This document shows positions 41,085 through 52,400 of a stretch of DNA of 64,000 bases, in pieces. How positions within the stretch are numbered: the stretch's first letter is position 1; every line of letters starts with the position of its first letter. The stretch spans positions 283,233 through 347,232 of IMG/VR virus record IMGVR_UViG_3300027834_000005; one strand, 5' to 3'. This DNA is from a virus. The notes under the pieces are model-generated. The model made no database searches. It worked only from the letters and a program-made list of their open reading frames with translations, and was not told the origin of the DNA. Both the position numbers and the translations under genes were made by a program.

Positions 41085-43988
41085 ATGAGTAAGCCAGTAG
41101 CAGATCTAATCTTCGGTGAGGGATCAACAAATATCATTTTAAAGAAGCCATGGAGTCCATCGACTGGACTGTTTCCTACAAGTTTTTCAGAGGGATTCGT
41201 ATATATTGCAGAAGACGATGGCGTAGTAAATGCTGAAGAATTCACTGAAGGTGATTCCATAATATATAAGGATGGAGCTTGGATAAGATTTGGTTCTGCG
41301 TCAGGTGGTGGAGGTGTAGCGTTAGAGACATACACCCCAACGACTACAGACGTGTATAATCCACCATCACCTGTGACCGATGGCACTTACAATGGTAAAT
41401 CTGGAGCTAAAGTTGTTACCTATTATGGCACTGAACTAGCTTATTACCCAGCACCACCAATAAATGCTAATTTCTCAGTTACGGGCAATACTCTGTCTGT
41501 GAATAATGGTTCTAATACTGATGGCATAGCTGTATTATGTACAGACGACGCCGAGTATCCTCCGATTACAATCGACGTGCCTGTTGCCGCTTATTTCAGT
41601 ATCAATGTCCCAACTATAACTAACACCTATAACGTAGACGTTATGTTCGGCCCTAAGATGGACGGGTTTGATGGGACTGCGATTATGGGAGCATACTCAA
41701 TGGCTTCTGCTGTAATTAATGTTAGTAGTGCTGGCGGTACATTCGCTGGTAGTCCGTTTGGTGCAATAACGGATCAGGTAGGTGACATAACTACGTTTAC
41801 CGGAGTTAATAATTTTGGTGTGAAATATACACTGAGAGCAGACGAAACGATGGACGTGGAAGTGTATCAGGAAGATATGAGTACTCCGGTATTAACATTT
41901 ACTATAATCGAAACTTACTCTCATTATTACGGTGAACTAGATGAATTGGCAATACGCAAAGGTACGTACGGTATTAGCTTATTCCTTAACTCTGATAATA
42001 GTGAAACTTTTGTAGATCCTACCTTTGAGGTAGTTAATTTTATAGATGTTCCTGTGTCTGCAATAAGTGGTGCTCAAGCTCACTGGAATGGTGAAGGTAC
42101 TGTTTCTACTAATGACCCAATTCCATCTGAGAAATATTCTAAGATTCTAGAACTAGTATCTCCTCCAGCCTCTTCGGATTTCATAGATGGCGAGATAGTT
42201 ATTACCGACGAGGTTGGTGATGTTTCTACCTTATCTAGATCTATAACGGGCGTGTACACTCCACTCATAGTTAACGACGTTGCGACACCACCAGATGGTT
42301 CTTATAACGGAACTTTCTTCGAGATCGGCATGGTGGAAAATACTACCGGAATTCTTAACATTGGAAATTTTGAAGCTGTCGAGGGAGATGTGTTTGGTAT
42401 AAGTCCAGACGGAACAGTCACTCGTGGTTTTGCATCATCTGAAGTAGAAGAGCTATCATCTGTTGTTGATGGGAGAGGTTTCGGACAAGTAGTAAATGTT
42501 ACTAACTCTAATGACCTTATCACAACTAATACATCGATAGGTAACACTCATGAATTTACATACCGTAGACCAATATCTTCTATTAAAACCGACAATAAAG
42601 AAGCCTACACTACTCTGAATTACTATGGCAGAATGGAAGGTGACAACGCAACGTCAGATATAAATGACTGGGAGTTAGACAAATATTTTGATGTGTTCAA
42701 TGGTATAGATATTTTAAGCTCAGATGGATCTAATGATGCTAATGGTGTAAATAATAGTACTGGTAAGACTGTGTATAGGTGGGAAGGTAAGCCAATGCTT
42801 AATATTCCTGTTTTCAACAATACTTTCTTGAGTGAGAATACCAACGATAGTAGTGGAGTAGATCTAGTGTCTGGTTCAAGTACTGATGTTATAACCAATA
42901 AAGGGATTGTCATTGGTGATAACAACCACGTGAATTCTTATAACTTCATAAACCTACTTAATGGTGCTATCAAGGGCGAATCTGTTAATTTCCAACACAT
43001 AACAGATAATACTACTGCGTCAGATTATACAAGCTATAGTAATGTAACCACTACGACTGATGGGTCTGGGACAGGCTTGACATTAGATGTTGGTGCTTTA
43101 AATGGGCTTTATAAGATTAACTATTATCAGGACTATGGAAGTGATTATGTCGATGGGGATACTATTACAGTTTCGGCAGCGCAATTGGATGGCTCTAATG
43201 ATTTCGTTTTTAAGATATATAATACTGTGAATGGTAAACCAACGAGTAGTAATGCTGATGGTGGATATATTCCTATTCAAACAACAACTACTGCCGAGGA
43301 TGTATATCCGTACGTAGAGGCAAATTTATCAGGAGGCGGTTCTAGTGTGCAAGCTAGAATAAAAGCTTCTGGCGGTTCTTATACGATAGATCACTGGGTA
43401 AATAAAGGTACTGGTCTTTCAATTGGTAGCACGGCGACGTTCTCAGCTGGAAGTTTAGATGGTTCTAATGATTTTGTTATTGAAGTGGCGGATACTGTTG
43501 ATGCTACGGACACTAGAAGAATGACATGGGGTAAGGATAACTTCATTGGTGGTTATATAACAGTCCCAACTGGAGTTTCACTGATCATCGATTGTCAGGG
43601 ATACAATAATGAAACTACTACTAATACTTTTCAGGGTAATGGTAATGTTACCCTAAATAATGTTGGTAAAGGATCTAACATTCCGACTCCATCTTTAACG
43701 GGTATATTTACTGTAAATTATACAGAAGATGCGACTGGAGTTCCAAGTGATACTTGGGTTACTAAGTCTGGTAATTTTACTACTGATTCTGATGAAACTT
43801 ATATACTTGATAGTAGTCTCACTGTTACTGCTGGAACACACTCAGATGGCACTGTACTTAAGTTTTTAATTAAGCAAGACCCCGCGACGTTTATTATGTC
43901 ATTTAGTGGTTTTGGCGTAACTATAAACCCAGCGTATCGTGACTACATAACACTGACTAAGGTCAATGGACTTTGGTATAAGTCATAA
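41085..43988 (+). CDS. Tail fibre with shared N-terminal anchor, copy A (967 aa)
   Basis: The first 70 residues (FGEGSTNIILKKPWSPSTGLFP...YIAEDDGVVN...WIRFGSA) are closely similar to those of the gene at 44846, while the rest is different. That is typical of alternative fibres attached to one docking site. Later parts are Ser/Thr/Gly-rich beta repeats; a segment with LDGSNDFV occurs twice (about residues 705 and 795) and is followed by a C-terminal domain. Late promoter directly upstream. Probable adsorption fibre. Confidence 0.8.
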   Translation: MSKPVADLIFGEGSTNIILKKPWSPSTGLFPTSFSEGFVYIAEDDGVVNAEEFTEGDSIIYKDGAWIRFGSASGGGGVALETYTPTTTDVYNPPSPVTDGTYNGKSGAKVVTYYGTELAYYPAPPINANFSVTGNTLSVNNGSNTDGIAVLCTDDAEYPPITIDVPVAAYFSINVPTITNTYNVDVMFGPKMDGFDGTAIMGAYSMASAVINVSSAGGTFAGSPFGAITDQVGDITTFTGVNNFGVKYTLRADETMDVEVYQEDMSTPVLTFTIIETYSHYYGELDELAIRKGTYGISLFLNSDNSETFVDPTFEVVNFIDVPVSAISGAQAHWNGEGTVSTNDPIPSEKYSKILELVSPPASSDFIDGEIVITDEVGDVSTLSRSITGVYTPLIVNDVATPPDGSYNGTFFEIGMVENTTGILNIGNFEAVEGDVFGISPDGTVTRGFASSEVEELSSVVDGRGFGQVVNVTNSNDLITTNTSIGNTHEFTYRRPISSIKTDNKEAYTTLNYYGRMEGDNATSDINDWELDKYFDVFNGIDILSSDGSNDANGVNNSTGKTVYRWEGKPMLNIPVFNNTFLSENTNDSSGVDLVSGSSTDVITNKGIVIGDNNHVNSYNFINLLNGAIKGESVNFQHITDNTTASDYTSYSNVTTTTDGSGTGLTLDVGALNGLYKINYYQDYGSDYVDGDTITVSAAQLDGSNDFVFKIYNTVNGKPTSSNADGGYIPIQTTTTAEDVYPYVEANLSGGGSSVQARIKASGGSYTIDHWVNKGTGLSIGSTATFSAGSLDGSNDFVIEVADTVDATDTRRMTWGKDNFIGGYITVPTGVSLIIDCQGYNNETTTNTFQGNGNVTLNNVGKGSNIPTPSLTGIFTVNYTEDATGVPSDTWVTKSGNFTTDSDETYILDSSLTVTAGTHSDGTVLKFLIKQDPATFIMSFSGFGVTINPAYRDYITLTKVNGLWYKS

Positions 43989-44785
43989 TGAAGTTAGCTA
44001 TAATGAATAGGTTTGGTATGGGAGTTGTTATCTTGAATACACAAGATAACAGCTTGAAAAAAACCAAGCATTCTTTTCCTCAAGATGGTATTGGTGGCGG
44101 AATGATGAAAGACGGAATTCTGCATTGGTGCTCCAACAGGGGAATCAATACGGAGGACGGTATAAAACATAAAGCTAGGTTTGGCTCCCCTCATTCACTT
44201 ATAGAGCATGGCGGTGATTTCGTGGTATCAAATACGACTGAAAATAACGTCATGAATCATAAAGGTGAAGAAATATACTATCCTACGTTCTTAGAACGCG
44301 ACTGCACAAAAGACTATATACATCTTAATGATTGCATCAGTGTCGATGGCAGATTGATGTTATCTTCTCTTAGTAAGCGCACTTATTGGAGAGATAACTT
44401 CACTGACGGTGGACTGTGGTATGGCGATGACGTTAATAATGGCGCTACTGTGTATATCCCCCATACTCCATGTGAGTATGAAGGGAGAATTTACGTGTTA
44501 GAGACAGGAAGTGGTTCGCTGTTGTCGTTCAATAAAAATCTTGGCGATAAGAAGATTGAACTTATCAATTTCAAGGGCTTCCTACGAGGCTTAATAATGA
44601 AAGATGGGCATGCTTACATAGCGTCCTCCGCTTTCGATCCAAATAGAAGCTTTGCTAAAATACATAACTGCCATAGGCTGAAAAGTAGTTATGGTAGAAT
44701 ATATAAGGTAAACATGTCTAACGGACATAGAGAAATTATATACGAATCCGAAGGTGCGGACATATCCTCTATATGTGAAGCTTAA
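43988..44785 (+). CDS. DUF4915/TIGR03032-like beta-propeller protein (265 aa)
   Basis: Landmarks include RFGSPHSLIEHGGDFVVSN, YIHLNDCISVDGRLMLSSL, a second PHTPCEYEGRIYVLETGSGSLL, and INFKGFLRGLIMKDGHAYIASS. These resemble the TIGR03032 / DUF4915 family, in which repeated PHSP and PGF.RGL motifs line a propeller. That family is otherwise found with bacterial sugar or peptide biosynthesis genes. A location between two fibre genes suggests a fibre-associated glycan-binding or modifying protein (inference). Shares the A of ATG with the previous stop. Confidence 0.65.
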   Translation: MKLAIMNRFGMGVVILNTQDNSLKKTKHSFPQDGIGGGMMKDGILHWCSNRGINTEDGIKHKARFGSPHSLIEHGGDFVVSNTTENNVMNHKGEEIYYPTFLERDCTKDYIHLNDCISVDGRLMLSSLSKRTYWRDNFTDGGLWYGDDVNNGATVYIPHTPCEYEGRIYVLETGSGSLLSFNKNLGDKKIELINFKGFLRGLIMKDGHAYIASSAFDPNRSFAKIHNCHRLKSSYGRIYKVNMSNGHREIIYESEGADISSICEA

Positions 44786-44812
44786 TCCCCTACATTATAA
44801 TCTCCTTTCTTC

Positions 44813-44820
44813 GATAAATA
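44813..44820 (+). promoter_or_regulatory. Late promoter GATAAATA
   Basis: 25 nt before ATG 44846, followed by CAGGAGA as ribosome site. Confidence 0.6.
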
Positions 44821-44845
44821 GAGGTAAGAAACAGGAGATTACTAA

Positions 44846-47800
44846 ATGACATCCATTAACGACATATATTACGGTCAAAATACGACCAATGTTATTTTCA
44901 AGAAAACATGGAGTCCTTCCACAGGTTTATACCCAACTGACATGACAGAAGGTATCATGTACATTGCTGAAGATGACGGCACTGTTGGCGTTGAGAACTA
45001 CGTAACAGATGACGCTATTTTTTATAAGGACACATCATGGATAAGGCTTGGTTCTGCTGATAGCGGATCTCCGGTTGCTGTGTCCGATACTCCCCCTCCT
45101 GCCCCAGAAGAAGGTGACTTGTGGTGGGATTCTTCTGTGGATAACAGTGGTCCGTTATACACGTGGAATGGCACGGAATGGGCAACGTCTAGCGGCGGCA
45201 CATCTATAGAAAACTGGACACCTGTGCCTATTAGTGTGCCTATCATAGGTACTATTGATGTTAGTGGAAACACCACTATCACGCCTAATGCTACAGGAGC
45301 AACATTCACTAATACTGCGAACGGAGGCTTTCCAGCCACATCGTTCTCAGTAGATGACGTATTCGAGATGAGTACTGTTGAGACTGGCATGTATTTCAAA
45401 TTATCTAATATGTATGATGCCAGTAGTGGTGGCGGCGGATATAACGGATTCACAGACAGTACGGCTGATTGGTATACTATGGGTGGAGCCTTATGTGGTT
45501 TATATCTTGACGCAACTGGTACTGGAGACTTCGATGGTAATTTACAGATTTCAGTTGGTAGTTACTTGGAAGGGACATCAGAAGGTGATGCGCTAAACGT
45601 GACAATTCCTTTTGCAAGCATACAAGATAAAGAATTATGTATATCCGTTTACCATGATAACGTAGACACCATCACTGTTAATTTATATAGCGAGGATACT
45701 GTTAACGTTCCAATTCATACATTTTCATACACGTTGGTGAGTCTGTCATTGCAGGACGCGGTAGATTCTATTACAAGGTCATTTAGTACTGTGTATCAAG
45801 ATACTAATACTTTTTCACCTACAGCAATAGGAACGCATTATACAGTTCCTACAGTGGTGCATTCCAATGTAACTTTGTTCTCAGATGTAAAAGTTGATCC
45901 TACATCATATCCTGTAGTTACTGAAAATACTCAATTTAGAGTTAATGCATTGGCAGCTCCGTTATACGCAGAAGATATAGACGTGACATTAAAAAATGGT
46001 TACTTAACATCATTTAGTGCGGCTGGGGCATTGGAAACTGCATCTCCTGAACTTACTGCGAACGAGATTAATGCTCAGTTGGCTACATTTGCGTCAACTA
46101 CCGGAAATAATACTTTTACTGGAGACAACACGTTCAGTGGCGAATTTGTAGATAGCAAGCACTTAGAAAGTAATGGAACAGATACGTTCGATCTAGACAA
46201 TCACACTAAATATTTATTTAAGATTAGGAGTAACTCAACAGCAGCAACAGTTAATTTGCCAGATATTAGTCCTTCTAATAACCAACTTCTTCCTTATGTA
46301 GAAATAACGGCAGTCGGTAAATTAGGACAAGTGACAATAGATGATCCTTTAGTGTCTGAGAACTTCTTCATTAACGGTGTTGATTCTGGTGCAAGTACAT
46401 ATGTGATTACGTCCGGCGCGAAAGTGTTACTGGTTAAAGGACCTACTTCGATTAGTAGTGATAGATGGCATGTTATTGACATGGCTGCCGTTGGTAGTGG
46501 CGGTATGTCAACTGTCATTTTAAATAGTGATGACGGTAGTGTGACTAATGCTGATGTGGGTACGAAGTACGTACAGATACAATCAACAGTAGGTGCGTTG
46601 CCATCTACCTTTATTTTACCTAACACTGCTGATAATGGTGAGCAAATAATACTTGAGGTAAGTGATAACTATGAAACTCGCATTCAATGTGCTAGCACAG
46701 ACATTAAGATTTTCGGTATAGATTCAGATACTACTATTCCAGCTGGGCTTGGAAGTACATTCAAAACAGAAAACCAAGCAATATATACGTTCACGTATAA
46801 TGTTGCGAAGTCTTGGTGGGAGTGTATTATATCTGGTGGTGTTCTTGATTTTATCGGTAAGTTCGGAACAAACGTTGATCTTGATTTGGCAGGCGGAAAC
46901 GTAGTAATTTCTAGTGGTCAGCCTACGGGTGAACTTAGTCTTAGTGTACAAACATCGGCGATGAACATGTCATCACCATCCGACTTAGCAATAGCTACTA
47001 AGAAATATGTTGATGATAATGCCGTTGGTGGTTTTGATAACACATCCCTTGCATCGTATAGTGCAGCCGGAGATATTGTTCTTAATGCTAATACAGCTAT
47101 TGGTGACCAGATAACATTAAATGCTACTAACTTTGGTGGCGAAGTAAATATAAATTCTTACTCCGCATTAGATGTGAATGTATCTAACGGTTTAATAAAT
47201 TTCACAAGTGAAGATATGTTACTGGGGTTAACCCCGTCATCAAGCAATGCTTCTAAAATATTCTTTAAAAACGATGGCATCGATTTAGGTAATTACGGTT
47301 ATGTATCGGCAGCGGGAGATAGTACGTCCGCCGGTATTAGACTTTCTAGTAACACAGAACAGAGCTTCATGGATATCAGAGGTGATAGAATTGTAATGGA
47401 TTCTGATAGTGACGTGGTTATTGTTAGCGGTGGCGGATCAGGTCAAGGTAAGTTGAGTTTCTTAGATTTACTAAACAGCCAAGCTGGATTTGTAGGTGCA
47501 TATTCGTCTTCTGCTGGCGGCATTCAGATTAGCTCTAATAACTCGGCACATTCATTAAACATAACTAATAGCGGCGGTGTATCTGTTAGTGCTGATCCCG
47601 TAAACCCACTTAACGTTGCAACTAAACAGTACGTAGACCATGGTAATATGAAAGCTGTAACTGTGACTTTTGCGTCAACAGACACAACTGTGAATGTTGG
47701 GACAGCTGTGCCTAGTAACGCTTTAGTCGTGTCTTGCAAGATAAACATAACTACCGCATTTGATGACGTAGCAGCAACATTGACAGTTGGTAATTCAACG

Positions 47801-47971
47801 ACTAATGATGGCATATCAGCGACTGTTAGTAGTGACCCATCCACATTAGGCTTATACGCAAATGATTCTTTATTTGACGTATTAGGAAATGGACAAATAC
47901 AAATATTCGTAAGTGCCGGTACTGCTACTGTTGGAGCAGGAAGAGTTCTAGTAGAATACTACATCCCATAA
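44846..47971 (+). CDS. Tail fibre with shared N-terminal anchor, copy B (1041 aa)
   Basis: The N-terminal 70 residues parallel the gene at 41085 (YGQNTTNVIFKKTWSPSTGLYP...YIAEDDGTVG...WIRLGSA). Next comes APEEGDLWWDSSVDNSGPLYTWNGTEW, a small Trp-rich module common in phage fibres. Two ATKKYVD/ATKQYVD repeats lie near residues 719 and 929, and the C-terminus is a beta domain. Own late promoter. Probable fibre, possibly competing with copy A for the same attachment site. Confidence 0.8.
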   Translation: MTSINDIYYGQNTTNVIFKKTWSPSTGLYPTDMTEGIMYIAEDDGTVGVENYVTDDAIFYKDTSWIRLGSADSGSPVAVSDTPPPAPEEGDLWWDSSVDNSGPLYTWNGTEWATSSGGTSIENWTPVPISVPIIGTIDVSGNTTITPNATGATFTNTANGGFPATSFSVDDVFEMSTVETGMYFKLSNMYDASSGGGGYNGFTDSTADWYTMGGALCGLYLDATGTGDFDGNLQISVGSYLEGTSEGDALNVTIPFASIQDKELCISVYHDNVDTITVNLYSEDTVNVPIHTFSYTLVSLSLQDAVDSITRSFSTVYQDTNTFSPTAIGTHYTVPTVVHSNVTLFSDVKVDPTSYPVVTENTQFRVNALAAPLYAEDIDVTLKNGYLTSFSAAGALETASPELTANEINAQLATFASTTGNNTFTGDNTFSGEFVDSKHLESNGTDTFDLDNHTKYLFKIRSNSTAATVNLPDISPSNNQLLPYVEITAVGKLGQVTIDDPLVSENFFINGVDSGASTYVITSGAKVLLVKGPTSISSDRWHVIDMAAVGSGGMSTVILNSDDGSVTNADVGTKYVQIQSTVGALPSTFILPNTADNGEQIILEVSDNYETRIQCASTDIKIFGIDSDTTIPAGLGSTFKTENQAIYTFTYNVAKSWWECIISGGVLDFIGKFGTNVDLDLAGGNVVISSGQPTGELSLSVQTSAMNMSSPSDLAIATKKYVDDNAVGGFDNTSLASYSAAGDIVLNANTAIGDQITLNATNFGGEVNINSYSALDVNVSNGLINFTSEDMLLGLTPSSSNASKIFFKNDGIDLGNYGYVSAAGDSTSAGIRLSSNTEQSFMDIRGDRIVMDSDSDVVIVSGGGSGQGKLSFLDLLNSQAGFVGAYSSSAGGIQISSNNSAHSLNITNSGGVSVSADPVNPLNVATKQYVDHGNMKAVTVTFASTDTTVNVGTAVPSNALVVSCKINITTAFDDVAATLTVGNSTTNDGISATVSSDPSTLGLYANDSLFDVLGNGQIQIFVSAGTATVGAGRVLVEYYIP

Positions 47972-47982
47972 GGAAATGAAAC

Positions 47983-49491
47983 ATGACAAAGAGATATGAT
48001 TTAAGCGGAATTGGCAGTTCCATGGAATTAGGTAAAAATGGTCCACTGATAACAGATAATAATGGCTCAGTGGAGATTGATGGTAATAAATTATTGGGGG
48101 AATCCGAATCTTCCCCTGTGTTTAGTTCGGGCACATTAGGGGCGATTTCATTAACTGTTAATGTGGACCCAACCAAATTCGATGTGTCAATCGACAATGC
48201 GGTATTTGTAGACCACACGTATGGCAGTGCAACGCCACTTACCTATACTGGTGCACAATCTTTTACTGCGGTGACGTCTCCGCTTATTGGTTCAGAAAAT
48301 TCTACTTTTGTAGGTATAAATTCATCAGGCACATTAGTCTATAAAAATGTACAATATACTCCCGTAGAAAGAAGAACTATTGTATATATTGGTGTGCTGG
48401 TACACACTGATAATGTGAATATATCATCGGCAATAACAACACCAACGCAAGCGCAAGATAACGATCAGCTGCTTATAGACTTAGTGGATGTGATAGGTGC
48501 AGTAAATGTGTCTGGGAATAGTTTTGAACCAGTAGATACTTCGCTAGCATTAAAAAAGACCGCAGGATCATCTTTTGGGAGATCGGTAGGATATGAATCC
48601 ACACCGTCCAGCCCGAATATAGATGCATCTCCTGAAATATCCCCTCTGACATTCTTCTCTAACTATAGGGATGCCACCACTGGGGTGACTATTGGTGTGG
48701 AAAATGTTGTCGATCCTAATTTCTGGGATGATGGAACCGGCACGCTAAATGCTTTAGCTAATAACCGAGTTGTAGCACATAGAATTACTTATTTCGCTTC
48801 TGATGATAGTGTCGTTATTCAATATGGGCAAAATGAATATTTAGATATGTCAGCAGCTGAATCTGGATACATATCTGAAGTATTTGAAGAGAGGAATAAT
48901 CTAAGTGCGGGTATATTCAGAGGGTGGTTATTGCTTACTGAAGGCATTACCAATTTAACAGCCGCATTCGGTAGTGGGGCTGCAAAGTTTATAGAATCGA
49001 ATAAATTTGGCGGTAGCGCTTCTGCTGGTGACCATTTTGATCCGTCATTGTCGCAATCTATAACTGGCGCATGGGACTTTACGCAAGAAATTCTTTTGGC
49101 AGCAGATCCTACTTCAGTACTAGGTGTGGCCACTAAGCAATATGTAGATGCTAACGTGGGTACTGGTTTGGAGAATGTGACAGTGTCCCCAACTACATCA
49201 GGAGTCATATCCTATACTGGCTCCACATCAGGAACTCATATAATAAATTTAACTGGTGATGGAACTTTAACTATGGATGATGCGCCAATAACCATACAGC
49301 CTAATGTTACTACGCTTTCTTTCTTTGTGAAACCCGCCGCCCACGTATTAGGGTTTAGTGGTAACATTGACTGGGGTGATGCTGGCCTTCCAGATTTAAC
49401 AGCTAATAAGTTGACGTCATTCACCTTGATATCTTTCGGTAATTCTGCGTCATGGTTAGGAACTGCCGGTAACAGCGGGTATGTAGCGTAA
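47983..49491 (+). CDS. Tail fibre/receptor-binding protein (502 aa)
   Basis: The first 110 residues are a beta domain with no relation to the anchors of the preceding fibres. The middle (TIVYIGVLVHTDNVNISS...SFGRSVGYESTPSSPN) resembles a domain seen in phage tail proteins, and one ATKQYVD repeat lies near residue 383. The C-terminus is a beta-sandwich-like end domain. Overlaps the carboxypeptidase gene by one base. Structural role inferred. Confidence 0.7.
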   Translation: MTKRYDLSGIGSSMELGKNGPLITDNNGSVEIDGNKLLGESESSPVFSSGTLGAISLTVNVDPTKFDVSIDNAVFVDHTYGSATPLTYTGAQSFTAVTSPLIGSENSTFVGINSSGTLVYKNVQYTPVERRTIVYIGVLVHTDNVNISSAITTPTQAQDNDQLLIDLVDVIGAVNVSGNSFEPVDTSLALKKTAGSSFGRSVGYESTPSSPNIDASPEISPLTFFSNYRDATTGVTIGVENVVDPNFWDDGTGTLNALANNRVVAHRITYFASDDSVVIQYGQNEYLDMSAAESGYISEVFEERNNLSAGIFRGWLLLTEGITNLTAAFGSGAAKFIESNKFGGSASAGDHFDPSLSQSITGAWDFTQEILLAADPTSVLGVATKQYVDANVGTGLENVTVSPTTSGVISYTGSTSGTHIINLTGDGTLTMDDAPITIQPNVTTLSFFVKPAAHVLGFSGNIDWGDAGLPDLTANKLTSFTLISFGNSASWLGTAGNSGYVA

Positions 49492-52400
49492 TGATCATAC
49501 CAACTAACCTCAGAAAAATTGACAAAGTACCTAAATACCCAGTTGGGTGGTCACTGTCTCGTAATTCTACAGCACTGACCATGCAGTACACAGAAGTGCA
49601 AGCTGAAGAGCCTGTTTATGAGAGAATAATACAATCGCCAATGGCCTTTCAAGATATTCAACCTTACTCAAGTGGATTAACCGACGCTACTATACAACCG
49701 ACATATGCATCGGTTGTGGCTGATATAGAGGCGCTTGATGCAACATATACTAATGTAGTCGTTGATGATATTTCAACTATCACTGGTGCTACTGTGTTGC
49801 CTAGCGGACGTAAAATGTTAACTGTTCGGATAAATGATGATGGTGTAAAACCTATCATCTGTTTACACACTTGCACACATGGAGGAGAGAATCACTCCTT
49901 CACTGGGGTGTTAAGTTTTATTGATCATTACTTAACATCTAATGATGCACTTAGTGTGTGGTTGAGAGAAACTGTGTCACTAGTATGGTTAGCAATACCG
50001 AATCCAGACGGATTATTCAGTGATAATAGACGTAATGATAATAACATAAACCTTAACAGGAATTACCCTTATTTCTGGGATTACGCGGCTGACCCTGATA
50101 AAGGTGCTGCTCCCCTTGACCAAAACGAAACAGCTAATATGATAAACTTCCTAACAGTGGAGATGATGGGGCGAATAATTTCATTCCTTGATATCCATGG
50201 ATGGTTCTCTAGGTCAACTTATGGGTTCCTGACAGATCAGATATGGGAAGGTGATATAAGAGCTTTGAAACAACAACGTGCTGCATACCTATACATGAAA
50301 TCTATCATGGATAAAAGAGACTGGGCTTCTGAATTCACCATTGTCAACGCACTTCCTACACCAGTGGAAAGACGTTCATCACGTAAACCCTACATATCTT
50401 ATGCGATACGAAAACATTGCAAGTCAACCGCATGGACAGGCCAATTCGAATACTCTCACCAAGAGAATGTTGGTGTAGGCGGAACTGCTGTGCTTGATGC
50501 TATCACAGGCGTGTGTATGGCTGCTCGTGATGGGCTTGTTTCAGAGAGCATCGGCGTTGTTAGTACGGGATTATTTGCGCCTACAGATATCGTCAATAAT
50601 AATTCTCACTTTGACGACGCATGGAATGTTTCTGAGAATAGACCGCCTTGGTTTAAGTATGAATCTCTAAGTGTTCAGAATAATACATTGGTCAATCCTC
50701 ATTATACAGAAACTCAGGTAGTTATTAATAGGCCTCTTTCATCAAGCTGGCCTATTCTTTTCACCAATGCTGGTGAGACAGTTAATGCAGATCCCCTGTT
50801 GGAAACAGGTGGTCATGTTTATATTGTTGGTGGGGAAGTTTCTTCTGGAACTTACACGAATGATTTCTATCGTGAGCAGCTTGTCCAACCAGAACCACCG
50901 CAGATTGGCGATAACAACTATGGGATTTATTTACCTGAAATAGAGCAAGAACAATTACCGAATTTACCCTACTCAGCTAAAGGTGTTAAATTAGCAAATG
51001 ATGGAACGTATATCTATGCATTTGGTGGATTTGATGGGACCTACCACGCCGAAATCTATCGTATTGCTATTGCTGGCGTAGACACAAATAGTTGGACTCT
51101 AGTTCACACTATGACTTCATATGGTGGTGAAGGTTTAAATCGACACAGTATGGATTTCTGGAATGGTAATCTTGTGATCACTGGTGGCAGAACATCTATT
51201 GGTTATGAAGATAAAACAATTTTGGTTGATGTGTCCACGTGGTCTGAGACTATTATTGTAAGATCATCAAATGATATTGATCCATTCTTTTCTGCGCGTG
51301 GCTGGCATAGCACCGTGTTAGTGGGTGATCTTTTATATGTTATTGGTGGTTGGACAGGAACAACAACGCTATTAAGCGTATATGAAATAAACCTAGTGAC
51401 ACGTGGAAGGTTTTACCGTCCATTGCCTTCTGCGAGAAGACAAGCTTCTGCGGCATATTCTGCAGACACTGATAAGATTTATGTTATTGGTGGTTGTTCT
51501 GGTTCTACAACCACGCCAACATATCTTGATGCTTTAGAATTTGATAGAGCGACGGATACTTGGTCTGATTATGTACATTCACTTGATACATTCGTAGATG
51601 AGGACGGTGATACGGTTACGATTGATCCAATGTTAAGATTGAATCCAATCATGTATTACAACCCGTTGTCTTATCAGTTAATATTCGCTGGTGGTGAAAG
51701 TGCAGTGGACGTTTCTACCGCAACAGTGTATGAGATTTTACTATCATCAAGTCTTGTGTCTTTACGTGAAACTAATGATGCGAACTACGGTTTGATTAGG
51801 CCAAATTCTATATTTCCGTCAGTTGAAGGTGAAGTGTATGTATTAAACATTGCAGCCGAAAGGTTAGATGCTATTGACCCTCAAGTGAACGCCTATTTGA
51901 GACCTTGTATCTACTCTGGTAACTGGGCAACTCCTATACGTAAGAACAGGCTAGGATATAGTGTGCCTCCTAATAAAGGCGTCCATATATATTCTATTCC
52001 TGTACAAGCGCATGCAGGATTTGATCCTGAGATACGTGGGTTCTTACGTCATTACGGAAGTGGCACGCGTGTTGTGTTAGGCGCAATGCAAATTACAAAA
52101 GGGCAACTACACGGGACACTTATTCCCGAAACAGGTAAGGCGTCAGACGTAGTGACTGTGTCTTTTGATAATATGGTAGATACGAATAACGAAGCATATG
52201 GTGTTATGTCACCTATGTGGGGTAGTCAGCAGGCTACTAATGGAGACTTAACTGCCATAGACTTTACTGTGGATGGAGCTAATGATCTTGATCTTCTATC
52301 CCTCACATATTCTGCTACTGCGGATGGCGTTTATACAGATCCAAACTCATATATTGATTTTTCCCCTAATGGAAACTTCACGTTGCGCTGGACTGAGAAT

